A DNA stretch of 64,000 nucleotides from Novosphingobium sp. MD-1 (GTDB lineage: Bacteria; Pseudomonadota; Alphaproteobacteria; Sphingomonadales; Sphingomonadaceae), in NCBI RefSeq assembly GCF_001014975.1, contig NZ_BBXA01000032.1, positions 62,001 through 126,000 of the forward strand, read 5' to 3'. Shown in pieces: positions 19,606-30,256 of the stretch. The notes under the pieces are model-generated. The model ran no database searches. It saw nothing but the letters and a program-made list of their open reading frames with translations, and was not told the DNA's origin. Each line of letters starts with the position of its first letter. Positions within the stretch are counted from its first letter, which is position 1. Position numbers and translations under genes: made by a program.

Positions 19606-20361
19606 TCAGGCCTCGACAGCTTCCTCGGCCAGCGGCTCGGCCAGCGCGCCGAAATCCGCACCCGAAGCAATGGCGGCATCACGGCCACCCTTGGTGGCGG
19701 CGGCGGCCACCGCTTCGCAGTAGAGGCGGATCGCGCGGCTGGCGTCGTCGTTCGCCGGGATCGGGAAGGCGATGCCTTCGGGCGAGACATTCGAATCGAG
19801 AATGGCAACGACCGGAATGCCCAGCACGTTGGCTTCCTTGATCGCCAGTTCTTCCTTGTTGGCGTCGATCACGAACATCACGTCCGGAATGCCGCCCATG
19901 TCGCGGATGCCGCCCAGCGACAGTTCGAACTTGTCGCGTTCGCGGGTCAGCTGAAGGACTTCCTTCTTGGTCAGACCGGCGGTGTCGCCCGCAAGCTGTT
20001 CTTCCAGCGCCTTGAAACGCTTGATCGACTGGCTGATCGTCTTCCAGTTGGTGAGCATGCCGCCCAGCCAGCGGTGGTTGACGAAGTGCTGGCCCGAAGC
20101 GCGCGCGGCCTGCGCGATCTGCTCCTGCGCCTGGCGCTTGGTGCCGACGAACAGCACCTTGCCGCCGGCCTGCACGGTGGCCGAGATGAAATCGAGCGCG
20201 CGCGCGAACAGCGGCACGGTCTGCGACAGGTCAAGGATGTGGATGCCGTTGCGGGCGCCGAAGATGTACGGCTTCATCCGCGGATTCCAGCGGTGGGTCT
20301 GGTGGCCGAAGTGCGCACCGGCCTCGATAAGTTGCTGCATCGTGACGACAGGAGCCGCCAT
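19606..20361 (-). CDS. rpsB: 30S ribosomal protein S2
   Basis: 251 residues: [20 protein letters not shown] at the N-terminus, [25 protein letters not shown], and [12 protein letters not shown], all diagnostic of S2. The C-terminal Ala/Glu-rich tail is slightly longer than in enterics. First gene of the rpsB-tsf-pyrH-frr run. Confidence 0.98.
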   Translation of the reverse strand: MAAPVVTMQQLIEAGAHFGHQTHRWNPRMKPYIFGARNGIHILDLSQTVPLFARALDFISATVQAGGKVLFVGTKRQAQEQIAQAARASGQHFVNHRWLGGMLTNWKTISQSIKRFKALEEQLAGDTAGLTKKEVLQLTRERDKFELSLGGIRDMGGIPDVMFVIDANKEELAIKEANVLGIPVVAILDSNVSPEGIAFPIPANDDASRAIRLYCEAVAAAATKGGRDAAIASGADFGALAEPLAEEAVEA

Positions 20362-20388
20362 AGGTATTTCCTTTCCGGTTCAAGCCTC

Positions 20389-20401
20389 CGGGAAACTGGA
20401 A
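20389..20401 (-). promoter_or_regulatory. Leader element shared by rpsB and rpmE
   Basis: TTCCAGTTTCCCG on the minus strand, 27 bases upstream of the rpsB ATG, identical to the sequence at 9160-9172 before rpmE. In both cases it is followed by a purine-rich tract (GAGG or AAGA) and a GAACCGG segment. Confidence 0.4.
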
Positions 20402-20719
20402 CCAGGCGGAGATCCCGCCACGGCACCGGTATGTGCGTTTCCCGTGTGGATTACCGTCTCTCATGCAAGGGGCACCTGCCCCTGCACCGTCCGGCGCTGG
20501 CGCCCCTTAGAGCAAGTGCGGAAAGAAATCCACCTCGAATTTGCTGGCGCGCGACCGGCCGGTTCCGACGGCGAGGACAGCGTCACGCCGACGATCTCGA
20601 CTTCCGTCTGTCGCACGCAAAAAACGCCGCACGGCATTTTCCGCTTGACGATACAGAACAAAAAGAGAACATAAGGGGCATTACGGCATCCGGTAAGGAA
20701 CCGTTAACCATATTCCGAG

Positions 20720-20728
20720 TTATCCACA
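20720..20728 (+). promoter_or_regulatory. DnaA-box-type 9-mer
   Basis: TTATCCACA matches the bacterial DnaA consensus TTATNCACA exactly. A second, weaker copy (TGTCCACA) follows nine bases later. It may titrate DnaA or be chance; no other origin features were seen. Confidence 0.35.
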
Positions 20729-20791
20729 TGATGTCCACAGGCTGTCAAGGCGAACCTTGGCCGGGGACACAGGGTCGAAAGGCTGGTTGTC

Positions 20792-21067
20792 ATGCTTGGT
20801 GTTCTTGTCTCGCTGCTTTTTGCCGGTGCCGGCCTTCTGGCCATCGGTGCGATCGGGGCGACCGTAACCGCGCAAGCCGGTGCGGTGCGCGGCCTGTTGC
20901 GCCAATCGCGTGCCGGCGTGGCGCACCGGGAATACTGCGTCAGCATCGTGTCGGACATGCCGGCAGTCGCGCCTGCGGCGGGATGCGGTCCGCGCCGCGC
21001 CGCAGTCCGCTCGATCAGGCGGACGGCGGAACGGCGGATCGCCCCTGCCCGCCGCGCAGCCGCCTGA
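20792..21067 (+). CDS. Small membrane-anchored hypothetical protein
   Basis: 91 residues with an N-terminal hydrophobic helix (MLGVLVSLLFAGAGLLAIGA) followed by an Arg/Ala-rich tail. AAAGG lies eight bases before the ATG. Its last 53 bases overlap the end of pssA on the other strand, and the composition of that part looks like antisense of pssA. I do not recognise a family. The helix and ribosome site support a real gene; the overlap speaks against it. Confidence 0.4.
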   Translation: MLGVLVSLLFAGAGLLAIGAIGATVTAQAGAVRGLLRQSRAGVAHREYCVSIVSDMPAVAPAAGCGPRRAAVRSIRRTAERRIAPARRAAA

Positions 21068-21878
21068 CGCGCGCATAGCGCACCACGCCCACCGGCACGA
21101 GCGCGAGATAGATCCCGCAGATACCCACCAGCGTCAACCACGGTTCCGTCAGCAGCGCGGCAATCACCAGCCCGAACAGCGCGATCACTTCCAGGCGGAT
21201 GGCGCGGCGCGGGCGCAACGCGGTCCAACCCAGAGTGGCCATGTTGGATATCATCAGGAACGCGATCAGCGCCGCCCATACTCCGACGAACATCGGGTAG
21301 CGGAATTCCTCGCGCCCGCTGGCAATCCACAGGTACAGCGGCAGCATGGCCAGCCCCGCACCTACGGGCGCCGGCACACCCGTCAGGAAACCGGCTGATT
21401 TATGCGGTTGGTCCGCCATGTCGATCCGGGCGTTGAAGCGGGCCAGCCGCAACGCGCAGCACACCGCCAGCGCCAGTGCGGCGAACCAGCCGAAGCGCGG
21501 TTCGGTCTGCAACGACCACAGATAGAGGATCAGGGCAGGCGCGACGCCGAACGAAATCGCGTCCGACAGGCTGTCCAGTTCGGCGCCGAAGCGCGACTGC
21601 GCCTTCATCATCCGCGCCACGCGCCCATCGATGCCATCGAGAATGCCGGCGATGATCACCGCCATCACCGCGCGTTCGAAATCGCCGTTGATGGCAAAGC
21701 GGATGCCGGTCAGCCCCGAACAGAGCGCGGCGGAGGTGATCGCGTTGGGCACCAGCGCGCGCAGGGTCAATCCGCGCGGAAGGCGGGTGCGGCCGAAGTC
21801 CTCGCCGTCCGGCAGAGCTTCGCCATTCACGTCAAACGTCTCTTCGGGCTCCGCCGACGGCGCAGGCCCGGAGGTCAC
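21015..21878 (-). CDS. pssA: CDP-diacylglycerol-serine O-phosphatidyltransferase
   Basis: Makes phosphatidylserine from CDP-diacylglycerol and serine in the inner membrane. 287 residues with about eight membrane helices. The CDP-alcohol phosphotransferase motif is complete in [11 protein letters not shown] through [11 protein letters not shown] roughly 40-residue charged N-terminal extension precedes the first helix. The GTG start at 21878 overlaps the psd stop (GTGA), so psd and pssA are one unit, converting CDP-DAG to phosphatidylethanolamine. Confidence 0.95.
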   Translation of the reverse strand: MTSGPAPSAEPEETFDVNGEALPDGEDFGRTRLPRGLTLRALVPNAITSAALCSGLTGIRFAINGDFERAVMAVIIAGILDGIDGRVARMMKAQSRFGAELDSLSDAISFGVAPALILYLWSLQTEPRFGWFAALALAVCCALRLARFNARIDMADQPHKSAGFLTGVPAPVGAGLAMLPLYLWIASGREEFRYPMFVGVWAALIAFLMISNMATLGWTALRPRRAIRLEVIALFGLVIAALLTEPWLTLVGICGIYLALVPVGVVRYARVRRLRGGQGRSAVPPSA

Positions 21879-22633
21879 TGGCTGACGCCCTCGATCATCG
21901 GCGCCTGCCCGATCTCGGCCAGCACGGTTTCGCCGGCGATCACCCGCTGCCCCATCAGCACCTTGGGTTCGGTGCCTTCGGGCAGATAGACATCGACGCG
22001 GCTGCCGAAGCGAATCAGACCGACGCGCTGGCCGGCGGCGACAATGTCCCCGCCCTTCACGAACGGCACGATACGCCGGGCGATCAGCCCCGCGATCTGT
22101 GTGAACCCGATCTGCACCCCGTCGCTGCGCTCGACCAGGAAATGCTGACGCTCGTTCTCCTCGCTGGCCTTGTCGAGATCGGCGTTGAGGAACTTGCCGG
22201 GGATATAGACCACACGCCGGATCGTGCCGCCAATCGGCGACCGGTTGATGTGGACGTCGAACACGCTCATGAAAATGGACACGCGGGTCACCGGCGTTTC
22301 CGCCATGCCCTTCGCACCCGATCCGTCATCGGCGGTCAATTCGCGCGGCGGCGGCACCTTCTGGATCAGCGTGATCAAGCCATCGGCGGGCGACACCACG
22401 AATCGGTCATCGCGCGGCGTAACGCGCAGCGGATCGCGAAAGAAGGCGAGGATGCCGACGGTGAGGAACGCCAGCGGCCAGGCCAGCGTTTCCCACGCCA
22501 TGACCGCGCTGCCTAGGCTCAGCGCAGCGGAAACAAGCGCGAACTTGCGTCCTTCGGGGTGAATGGCTGGCCAGCTCCAGCCGGCGCTGCCGCGACCGCG
22601 GTTGTCAAGAATATCTCCGGGCATGGGGCTCAT
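21875..22633 (-). CDS. psd: Phosphatidylserine decarboxylase
   Basis: Pyruvoyl enzyme converting phosphatidylserine to phosphatidylethanolamine. 252 residues of the short Psd class: an N-terminal membrane segment, [33 protein letters not shown], and the self-cleavage serine in [12 protein letters not shown] near the C-terminus. The first ATG at 22633 was used; a second ATG three codons later is equally possible. Followed without a gap by pssA. Confidence 0.95.
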   Translation of the reverse strand: MSPMPGDILDNRGRGSAGWSWPAIHPEGRKFALVSAALSLGSAVMAWETLAWPLAFLTVGILAFFRDPLRVTPRDDRFVVSPADGLITLIQKVPPPRELTADDGSGAKGMAETPVTRVSIFMSVFDVHINRSPIGGTIRRVVYIPGKFLNADLDKASEENERQHFLVERSDGVQIGFTQIAGLIARRIVPFVKGGDIVAAGQRVGLIRFGSRVDVYLPEGTEPKVLMGQRVIAGETVLAEIGQAPMIEGVSQ

Positions 22634-22804
22634 CTACGGGTTGGCGCGCAAAGCGGCAAGGGCAGGTTCCGGACCGGCGGTCGCAACGGGGGCCTGCCTC
22701 GTGGAAAAAGCCCGACCTATCGCCAACCGAACGGACAATCGAAAGACCGGTCGCGCGGACCGGCCACCGGCCTTCACGGCCAATGCGGCGAGAAGAAGCA
22801 GCGG

Positions 22805-22890
22805 TGGTGGACAGGGCTAGATTCGAACTAGCGTACGCTTGCGCGGGCAGATTTACAGTCTGCTGCCTTTAACCACTCGGCCACCTGTCC
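22805..22890 (-). tRNA. tRNA-Tyr (GTA anticodon)
   Basis: Class II tRNA on the minus strand. Acceptor GGACAGG pairs with CCTGTCC; the anticodon loop CTGTAAA gives GTA, a long variable arm (CCCGCGCAAGCG) is present, T-arm CTAGTTCGAATCTAG, discriminator A and encoded CCA. The rest of 22634-23070 holds no gene; a GC hairpin lies near 22950-22985. Confidence 0.97.
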
Positions 22891-23070
22891 ACACCAGTGC
22901 TGCCGGTGCGAGGGTTCCCCGGATAACGGGTCCGCCTCTGATTTGAGACCCCCGCGAAGGGGCCGTCCGGCCGAGAGGCGGCCCCTTTGGCGAAGCATCG
23001 CTTGCCTGTCAATGGGGCGACTGGCAGGAGGCGCACGATATTTTCGCATTCCAGCATAAAGGTACTCTCC

Positions 23071-23913
23071 ATGGCCGCTCCCCACGATCATCGCGAAGCC
23101 CGGCAAGACGGACAGCGCAAGGGCCGCGCCCTACGCGGCCGCGCGGGGCGGATGCAGGGCGGACGGGGTAGCGGACGCGGCAGCCAGGGCACCGTGCGCC
23201 TGTGGGGCCGCCACGCTGTGGAAGCCGCACTGACGAATCCCGATCGCGTGGCCAAGAAACTGTGGGGCACGCGCGAAGCGATCCAGGCGATGCTCGACGA
23301 TCACGACGCCGAACTGCCCGCGTCGCTGCCGGTGGAATACGCGCAGGCCGCCGATCTCGGCCGGCTGGTGGCGCGCGATGCGCCGCACCAGGGCCTTGTG
23401 CTCGAATGCCTGCCGCTGGACGACGTGGCGCTCGACGACGTGCTGGACGAAGCCGACGGCAAGACGCTGGTGCTGCTCGACCAGGTCACCGATCCGCACA
23501 ACGTGGGCGCCATCCTGCGCAGTTGCGCGGCGTTCGGCGTGGCGGCGATCGTCACGCAGGATCGCCATGCCCCGCCCGAATCGGGCACGCTGGCGAAATC
23601 GGCCTCGGGCGCGCTCGAAACGGTGCCGTGGGTGCGCGTGGTAAACCTCGCCCGCGCGCTGGAGGATATCGCCGAGGCAGGATACTGGCGGATCGGCCTG
23701 GACGGCGATGGCAAGGATGCCTTCCCGCAGGCGGTGCCCTCCGGGCCGGTCGCGCTCGTGCTGGGGGCCGAGGGCGAAGGGCTTCGGCACAACGTGGCGC
23801 AGCATTGCGATTCGATCGCCCGCCTGCCGATCTCCTCGGCGATCGAAAGTCTCAACGTGTCCAACGCCGCCGCGATCGCGCTCTATGCGATCGCCACGCG
23901 CACGACCGACTGA
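23071..23913 (+). CDS. rlmB: 23S rRNA 2'-O-ribose methyltransferase (RlmB/TrmH family)
   Basis: SpoU-class methyltransferase, most likely modifying G2251 of 23S rRNA. 280 residues from the ATG at 23071: a basic, Arg/Gly-rich N-terminus (about residues 8-40), a substrate-binding domain starting LWGRHAVEAAL, and the knotted SAM domain with VLLDQVTDPHNVGAILRSC, LVLGAEGEGLR and LPISSAIESLNVSNAAAI. An in-frame extension upstream is not used. The unusually basic N-terminus may help bind RNA. RlmB versus TrmH-like paralog not fully settled. Confidence 0.88.
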   Translation: MAAPHDHREARQDGQRKGRALRGRAGRMQGGRGSGRGSQGTVRLWGRHAVEAALTNPDRVAKKLWGTREAIQAMLDDHDAELPASLPVEYAQAADLGRLVARDAPHQGLVLECLPLDDVALDDVLDEADGKTLVLLDQVTDPHNVGAILRSCAAFGVAAIVTQDRHAPPESGTLAKSASGALETVPWVRVVNLARALEDIAEAGYWRIGLDGDGKDAFPQAVPSGPVALVLGAEGEGLRHNVAQHCDSIARLPISSAIESLNVSNAAAIALYAIATRTTD

Positions 23914-23930
23914 ACCGGAAGGAGCACATC

Positions 23931-24782
23931 GTGAGCACAAAGCGCCTGTTCACCGGTACGCTGCTGGTGCTGGCATCGCTGGTACTGGCCGCCTGCATGT
24001 TGCTGCCCGGCAAGTTCGGATCGGATCTCACCCTGCACCGCGACGGCACGTTCAGCTTCACCTACAAGGGCGAGATTTTCCTGCTTCCGCTGTCGAAGCT
24101 GGCGCAGGACAAGCCGGCCGGCACGGGCGAGAAGAAGCCGTTCACCCCTTCTCCCTGCCGGGATGAAGGCAGTCAGGCCAGCCGGCCCTGCACCAAGGCC
24201 GAAGTCGACGCGCAGCGTGCCGCGTGGGACGTCGCGCAGCCCGGGGCATCGCAGCGCGACGCGGAGAACGAACGCATGGCCAAGGCCTGGCTCGGCGGGC
24301 TGGACCCGTCCGATCCGAAGGCTGCCGATGCGTTCGCGGAACGCCTGTCACGCCAGGCGGGCTGGAAATCGGTGATCAATCGCGGCGACGGGCGGTTCGA
24401 AGTGGAATATGCCGCCAACGGACGGCTCGACCACGATTTCAGCTTCCCGATGATCGAACGGATGCCGGCGGTGGTACCCTTCGTCACGATGATCCGCCGC
24501 GCCGACGGCAGCGTGCGGATCGATGCCCCCGCCTTCGCCAGCAGCGCTTCCGCATCGCCACTCATGGCGATGCTGGCGGAAGTGGCCAAGGACAAGGCCA
24601 AAGGAGGGACCAGCCCCCTGCCGCAGATCGACGGCACGTTCACGCTGCGTACCGACGGCGCGATCCTGGCCAACAACACCGACGAAGGCGCCCGGCCCGA
24701 TCCAGCGGGGCAGCGGCTGGACTGGAAGATCGATGTCCGGACGGCCGCAATGCCAACGGCACTGATCCGGCTCGATCGATAA
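23931..24782 (+). CDS. Putative lipoprotein of unknown function
   Basis: 283 residues from a GTG start with a strong ribosome site (GGAAGGAG). The signal peptide ends in a lipobox, LVLAAC, so the mature protein begins at a lipidated cysteine near residue 21. The body has LTLHRDGTFSFTYKGEIF at its start, two further cysteines (SPCRDEG, RPCTK) that could form a disulfide, and a beta-rich second half. No family recognised. 17 bases after rlmB, so possibly cotranscribed. A bidirectional terminator follows. Confidence 0.85.
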   Translation: MSTKRLFTGTLLVLASLVLAACMLLPGKFGSDLTLHRDGTFSFTYKGEIFLLPLSKLAQDKPAGTGEKKPFTPSPCRDEGSQASRPCTKAEVDAQRAAWDVAQPGASQRDAENERMAKAWLGGLDPSDPKAADAFAERLSRQAGWKSVINRGDGRFEVEYAANGRLDHDFSFPMIERMPAVVPFVTMIRRADGSVRIDAPAFASSASASPLMAMLAEVAKDKAKGGTSPLPQIDGTFTLRTDGAILANNTDEGARPDPAGQRLDWKIDVRTAAMPTALIRLDR

Positions 24783-24798
24783 GCTTTACCCCAAAAAG

Positions 24799-24834
24799 AA
24801 AAACCGCGCCGATCGCATGACCGGCGCGGTTTTT
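24799..24834. terminator. Bidirectional Rho-independent terminator
   Basis: A 13-bp perfect inverted repeat (AAAAACCGCGCCG / CGGCGCGGTTTTT) with a ten-base loop. The A-run and T-run make it work in both directions, serving the lipoprotein gene (plus) and HU (minus). Confidence 0.93.
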
Positions 24835-24908
24835 CTGTGCTCGGACTTCCAGCAACGGCCGGGCTTCTGCCGGCGCGACCCGTTCGCGCCAGGCGGCCCG
24901 GCTCGTTA

Positions 24909-25181
24909 TCAGTTCACCGCGTCCTTCAGGCCCTTGCCGGCCTTGAACTTCGGCTGCGACGAGGCCTTGATCGACATCGGCTCACCCGTGCGCGGGTTAC
25001 GGCCGGTCGAAGCCTTGCGCTTGGCGACCGAGAACGTGCCAAAACCGACCAGACGCACTTCGTCGCCCTTCGAGAGCGCCCCAGAGATGGAATCGAAAAC
25101 GGCTTCCACCGCCTTCGTGGCATCACCTTTCGAGAGGCCGCTGGCATCGGCGACAGCGCTGATCAAATCGTTTTTGTTCAT
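24909..25181 (-). CDS. hup: DNA-binding protein HU
   Basis: 90-residue nucleoid protein: MNKNDLISAVADASGLSKGDA, then the arm region VGFGTFSVAKRKASTGRNPRTGEP with the DNA-intercalating proline, and FKAGKGLKDAVN at the end. The open frame extends 50 residues upstream, but the ATG at 25181 gives the exact family start. The AT-richer 25182-25407 stretch upstream holds its promoter and the 3' hairpins of lon. Confidence 0.96.
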   Translation of the reverse strand: MNKNDLISAVADASGLSKGDATKAVEAVFDSISGALSKGDEVRLVGFGTFSVAKRKASTGRNPRTGEPMSIKASSQPKFKAGKGLKDAVN

Positions 25182-25338
25182 TGCGGAACCCCCTACCTTT
25201 TCTTGGGAAAACTGCGGTTTCGGAATCGCCTTTCGGGTGCGCGGGAATTGAGCGGAGAAAGAATCCGCTGTCAAAGACAAAAGCAACGAGAAACGTTGAA
25301 TTTGTCTCAAAAACCAACGCATTTCCCGCAAACGGAAA

Positions 25339-25364
25339 GGCGCACCCCCATGCGGAGATGCGCC
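25339..25364 (-). terminator. Possible lon terminator hairpin
   Basis: GGCGCA and TGCGCC arms with a 14-base loop, followed on the minus strand by TTTCCGTTTG. It is 44 bases after lon's stop. The loop is long and the T-run short. A second GC hairpin (CTTCGCG/CGCGAAG) lies just before it, next to the lon stop. Confidence 0.4.
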
Positions 25365-25407
25365 CCCTGGTGATTGCGGCTTCGCGGACGTCCCGCGAAG
25401 GAGACCG

Positions 25408-27813
<2,406 letters not shown>

Positions 27814-27980
27814 CAGCAACTTTTCCGTCTGTCCCGGATCAGGGCGCCGGGTTTGAGCAGGATATGGGAGGGCATTCCCGCGCCCGCAATGGCAAAACGC
27901 ATAACGGCTGTGGATCGGTGCTTTTCAGCCACTCCGCGCATTCCGTCCGCGCCAGCCTGCAATGACAAGGTCAACGCGCT

Positions 27981-28967
27981 TCATCCCTCGGGCAGCAGCA
28001 CCGCCGCGCCCTGCAGCGCGCCCGAACGCAGCCGGGCCAAAGCCTCATCGGCCTGCGCCAGCGGGAAGGTCTCGGTCACGGAACGGATGCCGGCTTGCTC
28101 GGCAACCGCGAAGAACGAAACGCCATCCTCGCGCGTCAGGTTGGCGACGGACAGGATCTGCCGCTCCTCCCACAGGTCGGCATAGGGAAAGGCGGGAATG
28201 TCGCTCATGTAGATGCCAGCGCAGACCACGCGCCCGCCCTTTCGCACCGCCTTGAGCGCCTGCGGCACCAGATCGCCCACCGGCGCGAAGATCAGCGCGG
28301 CGTCGAGCGGTTCGGGCGGCATCTCGTCCGATCCGCCGACCCAGACGCAGCCAAGCGAGCGGGCAAAGGCCTGCCCCGCCGCATCGTCGGGCTTGGTGAA
28401 GCCGTGGACCGTCCGCCCCTGCCAGACCGCCACTTGCGCCAGAATGTGCGCCGCCGCGCCGAAGCCGTAGAGGCCGATTACCTTGCCCTCGCCCGCCAGC
28501 CGCAACGCGCGCCAGCCGATCAGACCGGCGCACAGCAGCGGCGCGGCCTCGACGTCGGAAAAGCAATCGGGCAGCGCGAAGCAGAAATGCGCGTCCGCCA
28601 CGGTATGCGTGGCGTAGCCTCCGTCGCGCGTGGCTCCGGTGAACGCGGGCGCATCGCACAGGTTCTCGCGCCCGCCGGTGCAATAGGGGCACGTTCCACA
28701 GGTATGGCCAAGCCAGGGCACGCCCACGCGCTGGCCTACGGCAAAACCTGTCACGCCTTCGCCCAGCGCCAGAACGCGCCCAACGATCTCGTGCCCCGGG
28801 ATGACCGGATAGCGCGCCTTCACCTCGCCATCGAGGACGTGAAGGTCCGTGCGGCACACGCCACAGGCGCTTACCGCGATCAGCAGTTCGTTCGGGCCGG
28901 GCGCGGGAACCGCCCGCTCTATGCGCCTGAGCGGACGCCCCGTCGCCTCGATCTCCATCGCGACCAT
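27981..28967 (-). CDS. Zinc-dependent alcohol dehydrogenase
   Basis: Medium-chain dehydrogenase, 328 residues. Catalytic zinc ligands in SACGVCRTDLHVLDG and PGHEIVGRV; structural-zinc cysteines in GHTCGTCPYCTGGRENLC; a Rossmann segment GKVIGLYGFGAAAHILAQ. This is the AdhA-like subgroup that lacks the long C-terminal part of liver-type enzymes. Substrate unknown. ATG at 28967 used; a second ATG is three codons in. A cluster of DnaA-box-like 9-mers lies just upstream. Confidence 0.88.
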   Translation of the reverse strand: MVAMEIEATGRPLRRIERAVPAPGPNELLIAVSACGVCRTDLHVLDGEVKARYPVIPGHEIVGRVLALGEGVTGFAVGQRVGVPWLGHTCGTCPYCTGGRENLCDAPAFTGATRDGGYATHTVADAHFCFALPDCFSDVEAAPLLCAGLIGWRALRLAGEGKVIGLYGFGAAAHILAQVAVWQGRTVHGFTKPDDAAGQAFARSLGCVWVGGSDEMPPEPLDAALIFAPVGDLVPQALKAVRKGGRVVCAGIYMSDIPAFPYADLWEERQILSVANLTREDGVSFFAVAEQAGIRSVTETFPLAQADEALARLRSGALQGAAVLLPEG

Positions 28968-28977
28968 GATCTCAGAC

Positions 28978-29010
28978 TTGTCCACGGGCCCATCCACAGG
29001 GTTATTCACA
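28978..29010 (+). promoter_or_regulatory. Cluster of three DnaA-box-like 9-mers
   Basis: TTGTCCACG (28978), CCATCCACA (28990) and a perfect TTATTCACA (29002-29010), all in the same orientation and 12 bases apart. It lies between the HdeD-like stop and the alcohol dehydrogenase start. Confidence 0.35.
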
Positions 29011-29566
29011 GGCGGACGGCTCGCAAGGCAAAACCAGCGAGCAGCAGCATGAAGCCCTGCAGGAACAGGTCCACCGCCAACACCAGCCCCAGCACCCAGA
29101 TCGTGTTCCACGGCCAGCCAAGTGCCAGCACCAGCGCCACGCCGATGCTGACGAGGCCGGAGAGTAGCAGCCAGCCCCACCCCCGCTCGCGCATGGCGAA
29201 GGCAACATAGGCGCGGACGAGCCCCGATGCGGCAAGGCTCGCCGCCAGCAGCAGGGTCAGCACGCCGGCCGCGAACAGCGGGTCGGCCAGCGTGACGAGC
29301 GCCGCGCCCATGTAGAGCAGGCCCGACAGCGCCCACCACCATGTCCGTCCCTGGCGCCGCACGCCGAAGGCGTGGACAAGCTGGAACACGCCGCCCGCAA
29401 ACATCATGACGCCCACGGTGATGGTCGCGGCCAGCGTCGCGAACATAAGATTGGCCGACGCGAGCGCGCCAAGCATGGCCAGCACCACGCCCACACCCAC
29501 AAACCATCCCCAGGCCCGGCCAGGGCGGTCATCGACAATCAGACTGCTGCCTATGATCTGTGTCAT
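29006..29566 (-). CDS. HdeD-family (DUF308) membrane protein
   Basis: 186 residues, almost entirely hydrophobic, with six predicted membrane helices arranged as three pairs, the DUF308/HdeD pattern. HdeD contributes to acid resistance in E. coli at high cell density; function here is unproven. It sits 38 bases upstream of the alcohol dehydrogenase in the same direction and may be cotranscribed. Confidence 0.82.
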   Translation of the reverse strand: MTQIIGSSLIVDDRPGRAWGWFVGVGVVLAMLGALASANLMFATLAATITVGVMMFAGGVFQLVHAFGVRRQGRTWWWALSGLLYMGAALVTLADPLFAAGVLTLLLAASLAASGLVRAYVAFAMRERGWGWLLLSGLVSIGVALVLALGWPWNTIWVLGLVLAVDLFLQGFMLLLAGFALRAVRL

Positions 29567-29740
29567 CCAAAGCGGCTCCCGATGCGGTGATACGGCGAAT
29601 CCGAAGGCCCCACCCTAGCATCTTTTGCGCCGGTGGCGTTGGCATCGATCAAAAGGGCGGCGGCCCTGCCGCGAGCGCCTGCGCGGAAACGAAAGCGGCG
29701 GGTTGTCTGGCCTGCCCGCCGGTGGCATCGTTGCCCCGCC

Positions 29741-30211
29741 ATGCAGCGCATCACCATATCCGTCGACGAAACCCTTGCCACCTCGCTGGACAGCATGGCG
29801 CGCGAGAAAGGCTATTCCAGCCGTTCGGAAGCGGTGCGCGATCTGGTGCGCGGCGGACTGGAACAATGGCACAGCGAAGCGCACGCGGGCGAGCATTGCG
29901 TTGCCAACCTGTCCTATGTGGTCGAGCATCGCGTCCGCGCGCTGCCGCAACGCCTGGCGGAAATGCAGCACGCCCACCACGATCTTGTCGCCGCGCGGAC
30001 CACGGTGGTGCTCGATCACTATCACAGCCTGGAAAGCGTGATCCTGAAAGGACCGACGCACGCGGTGCGGGCCTTCGCCGATGCGGTCCGCTCGGAACGC
30101 GGCGTGCGGTTCGGCGCGATCAACCTGCTGCGCGTGCAGCCCGACGATAGCCATGACCATGCGGACGATCACGTCCACCATGGCCACAACCACCTGTCGC
30201 CCACGCTTTAG
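29741..30211 (+). CDS. NikR-like ribbon-helix-helix regulator with altered metal site
   Basis: 156 residues. The N-terminal RHH DNA-binding domain (MQRITISVDETLATSLDSMA, then GYSSRSEAVRDLVR) is close to NikR, and the C-terminal ACT-like domain aligns without gaps to E. coli NikR around QHAHHDL and SLESVILKG. Of the four nickel ligands of E. coli NikR, H76 is kept (H77 here) but H87, H89 and C95 align with T88, V90 and S96. A histidine-rich tail (HDHADDHVHHGHNH) replaces the normal end. No nickel transporter or hydrogenase lies nearby; the neighbours are a convergent phytase and a TonB receptor. Assigned as a NikR homolog, metal specificity unknown. Confidence 0.85.
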   Translation: MQRITISVDETLATSLDSMAREKGYSSRSEAVRDLVRGGLEQWHSEAHAGEHCVANLSYVVEHRVRALPQRLAEMQHAHHDLVAARTTVVLDHYHSLESVILKGPTHAVRAFADAVRSERGVRFGAINLLRVQPDDSHDHADDHVHHGHNHLSPTL

Positions 30212-30256
30212 CGCCCCGACCGCGCCGTCAAATCCGGCGCTCGGCCACGCAGAGGC

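Larger units (their letters stand above)
20362..20791. other. 430-base intergenic region upstream of rpsB
   Basis: No gene seen. The rpsB-proximal part must contain the promoter and leader. It includes the 13-mer shared with rpmE at 20389-20401. The far part is relatively AT-rich (around 20640-20730) and contains a perfect DnaA-box-type 9-mer TTATCCACA at 20720-20728, followed by a related TGTCCACAG. Confidence 0.6.
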
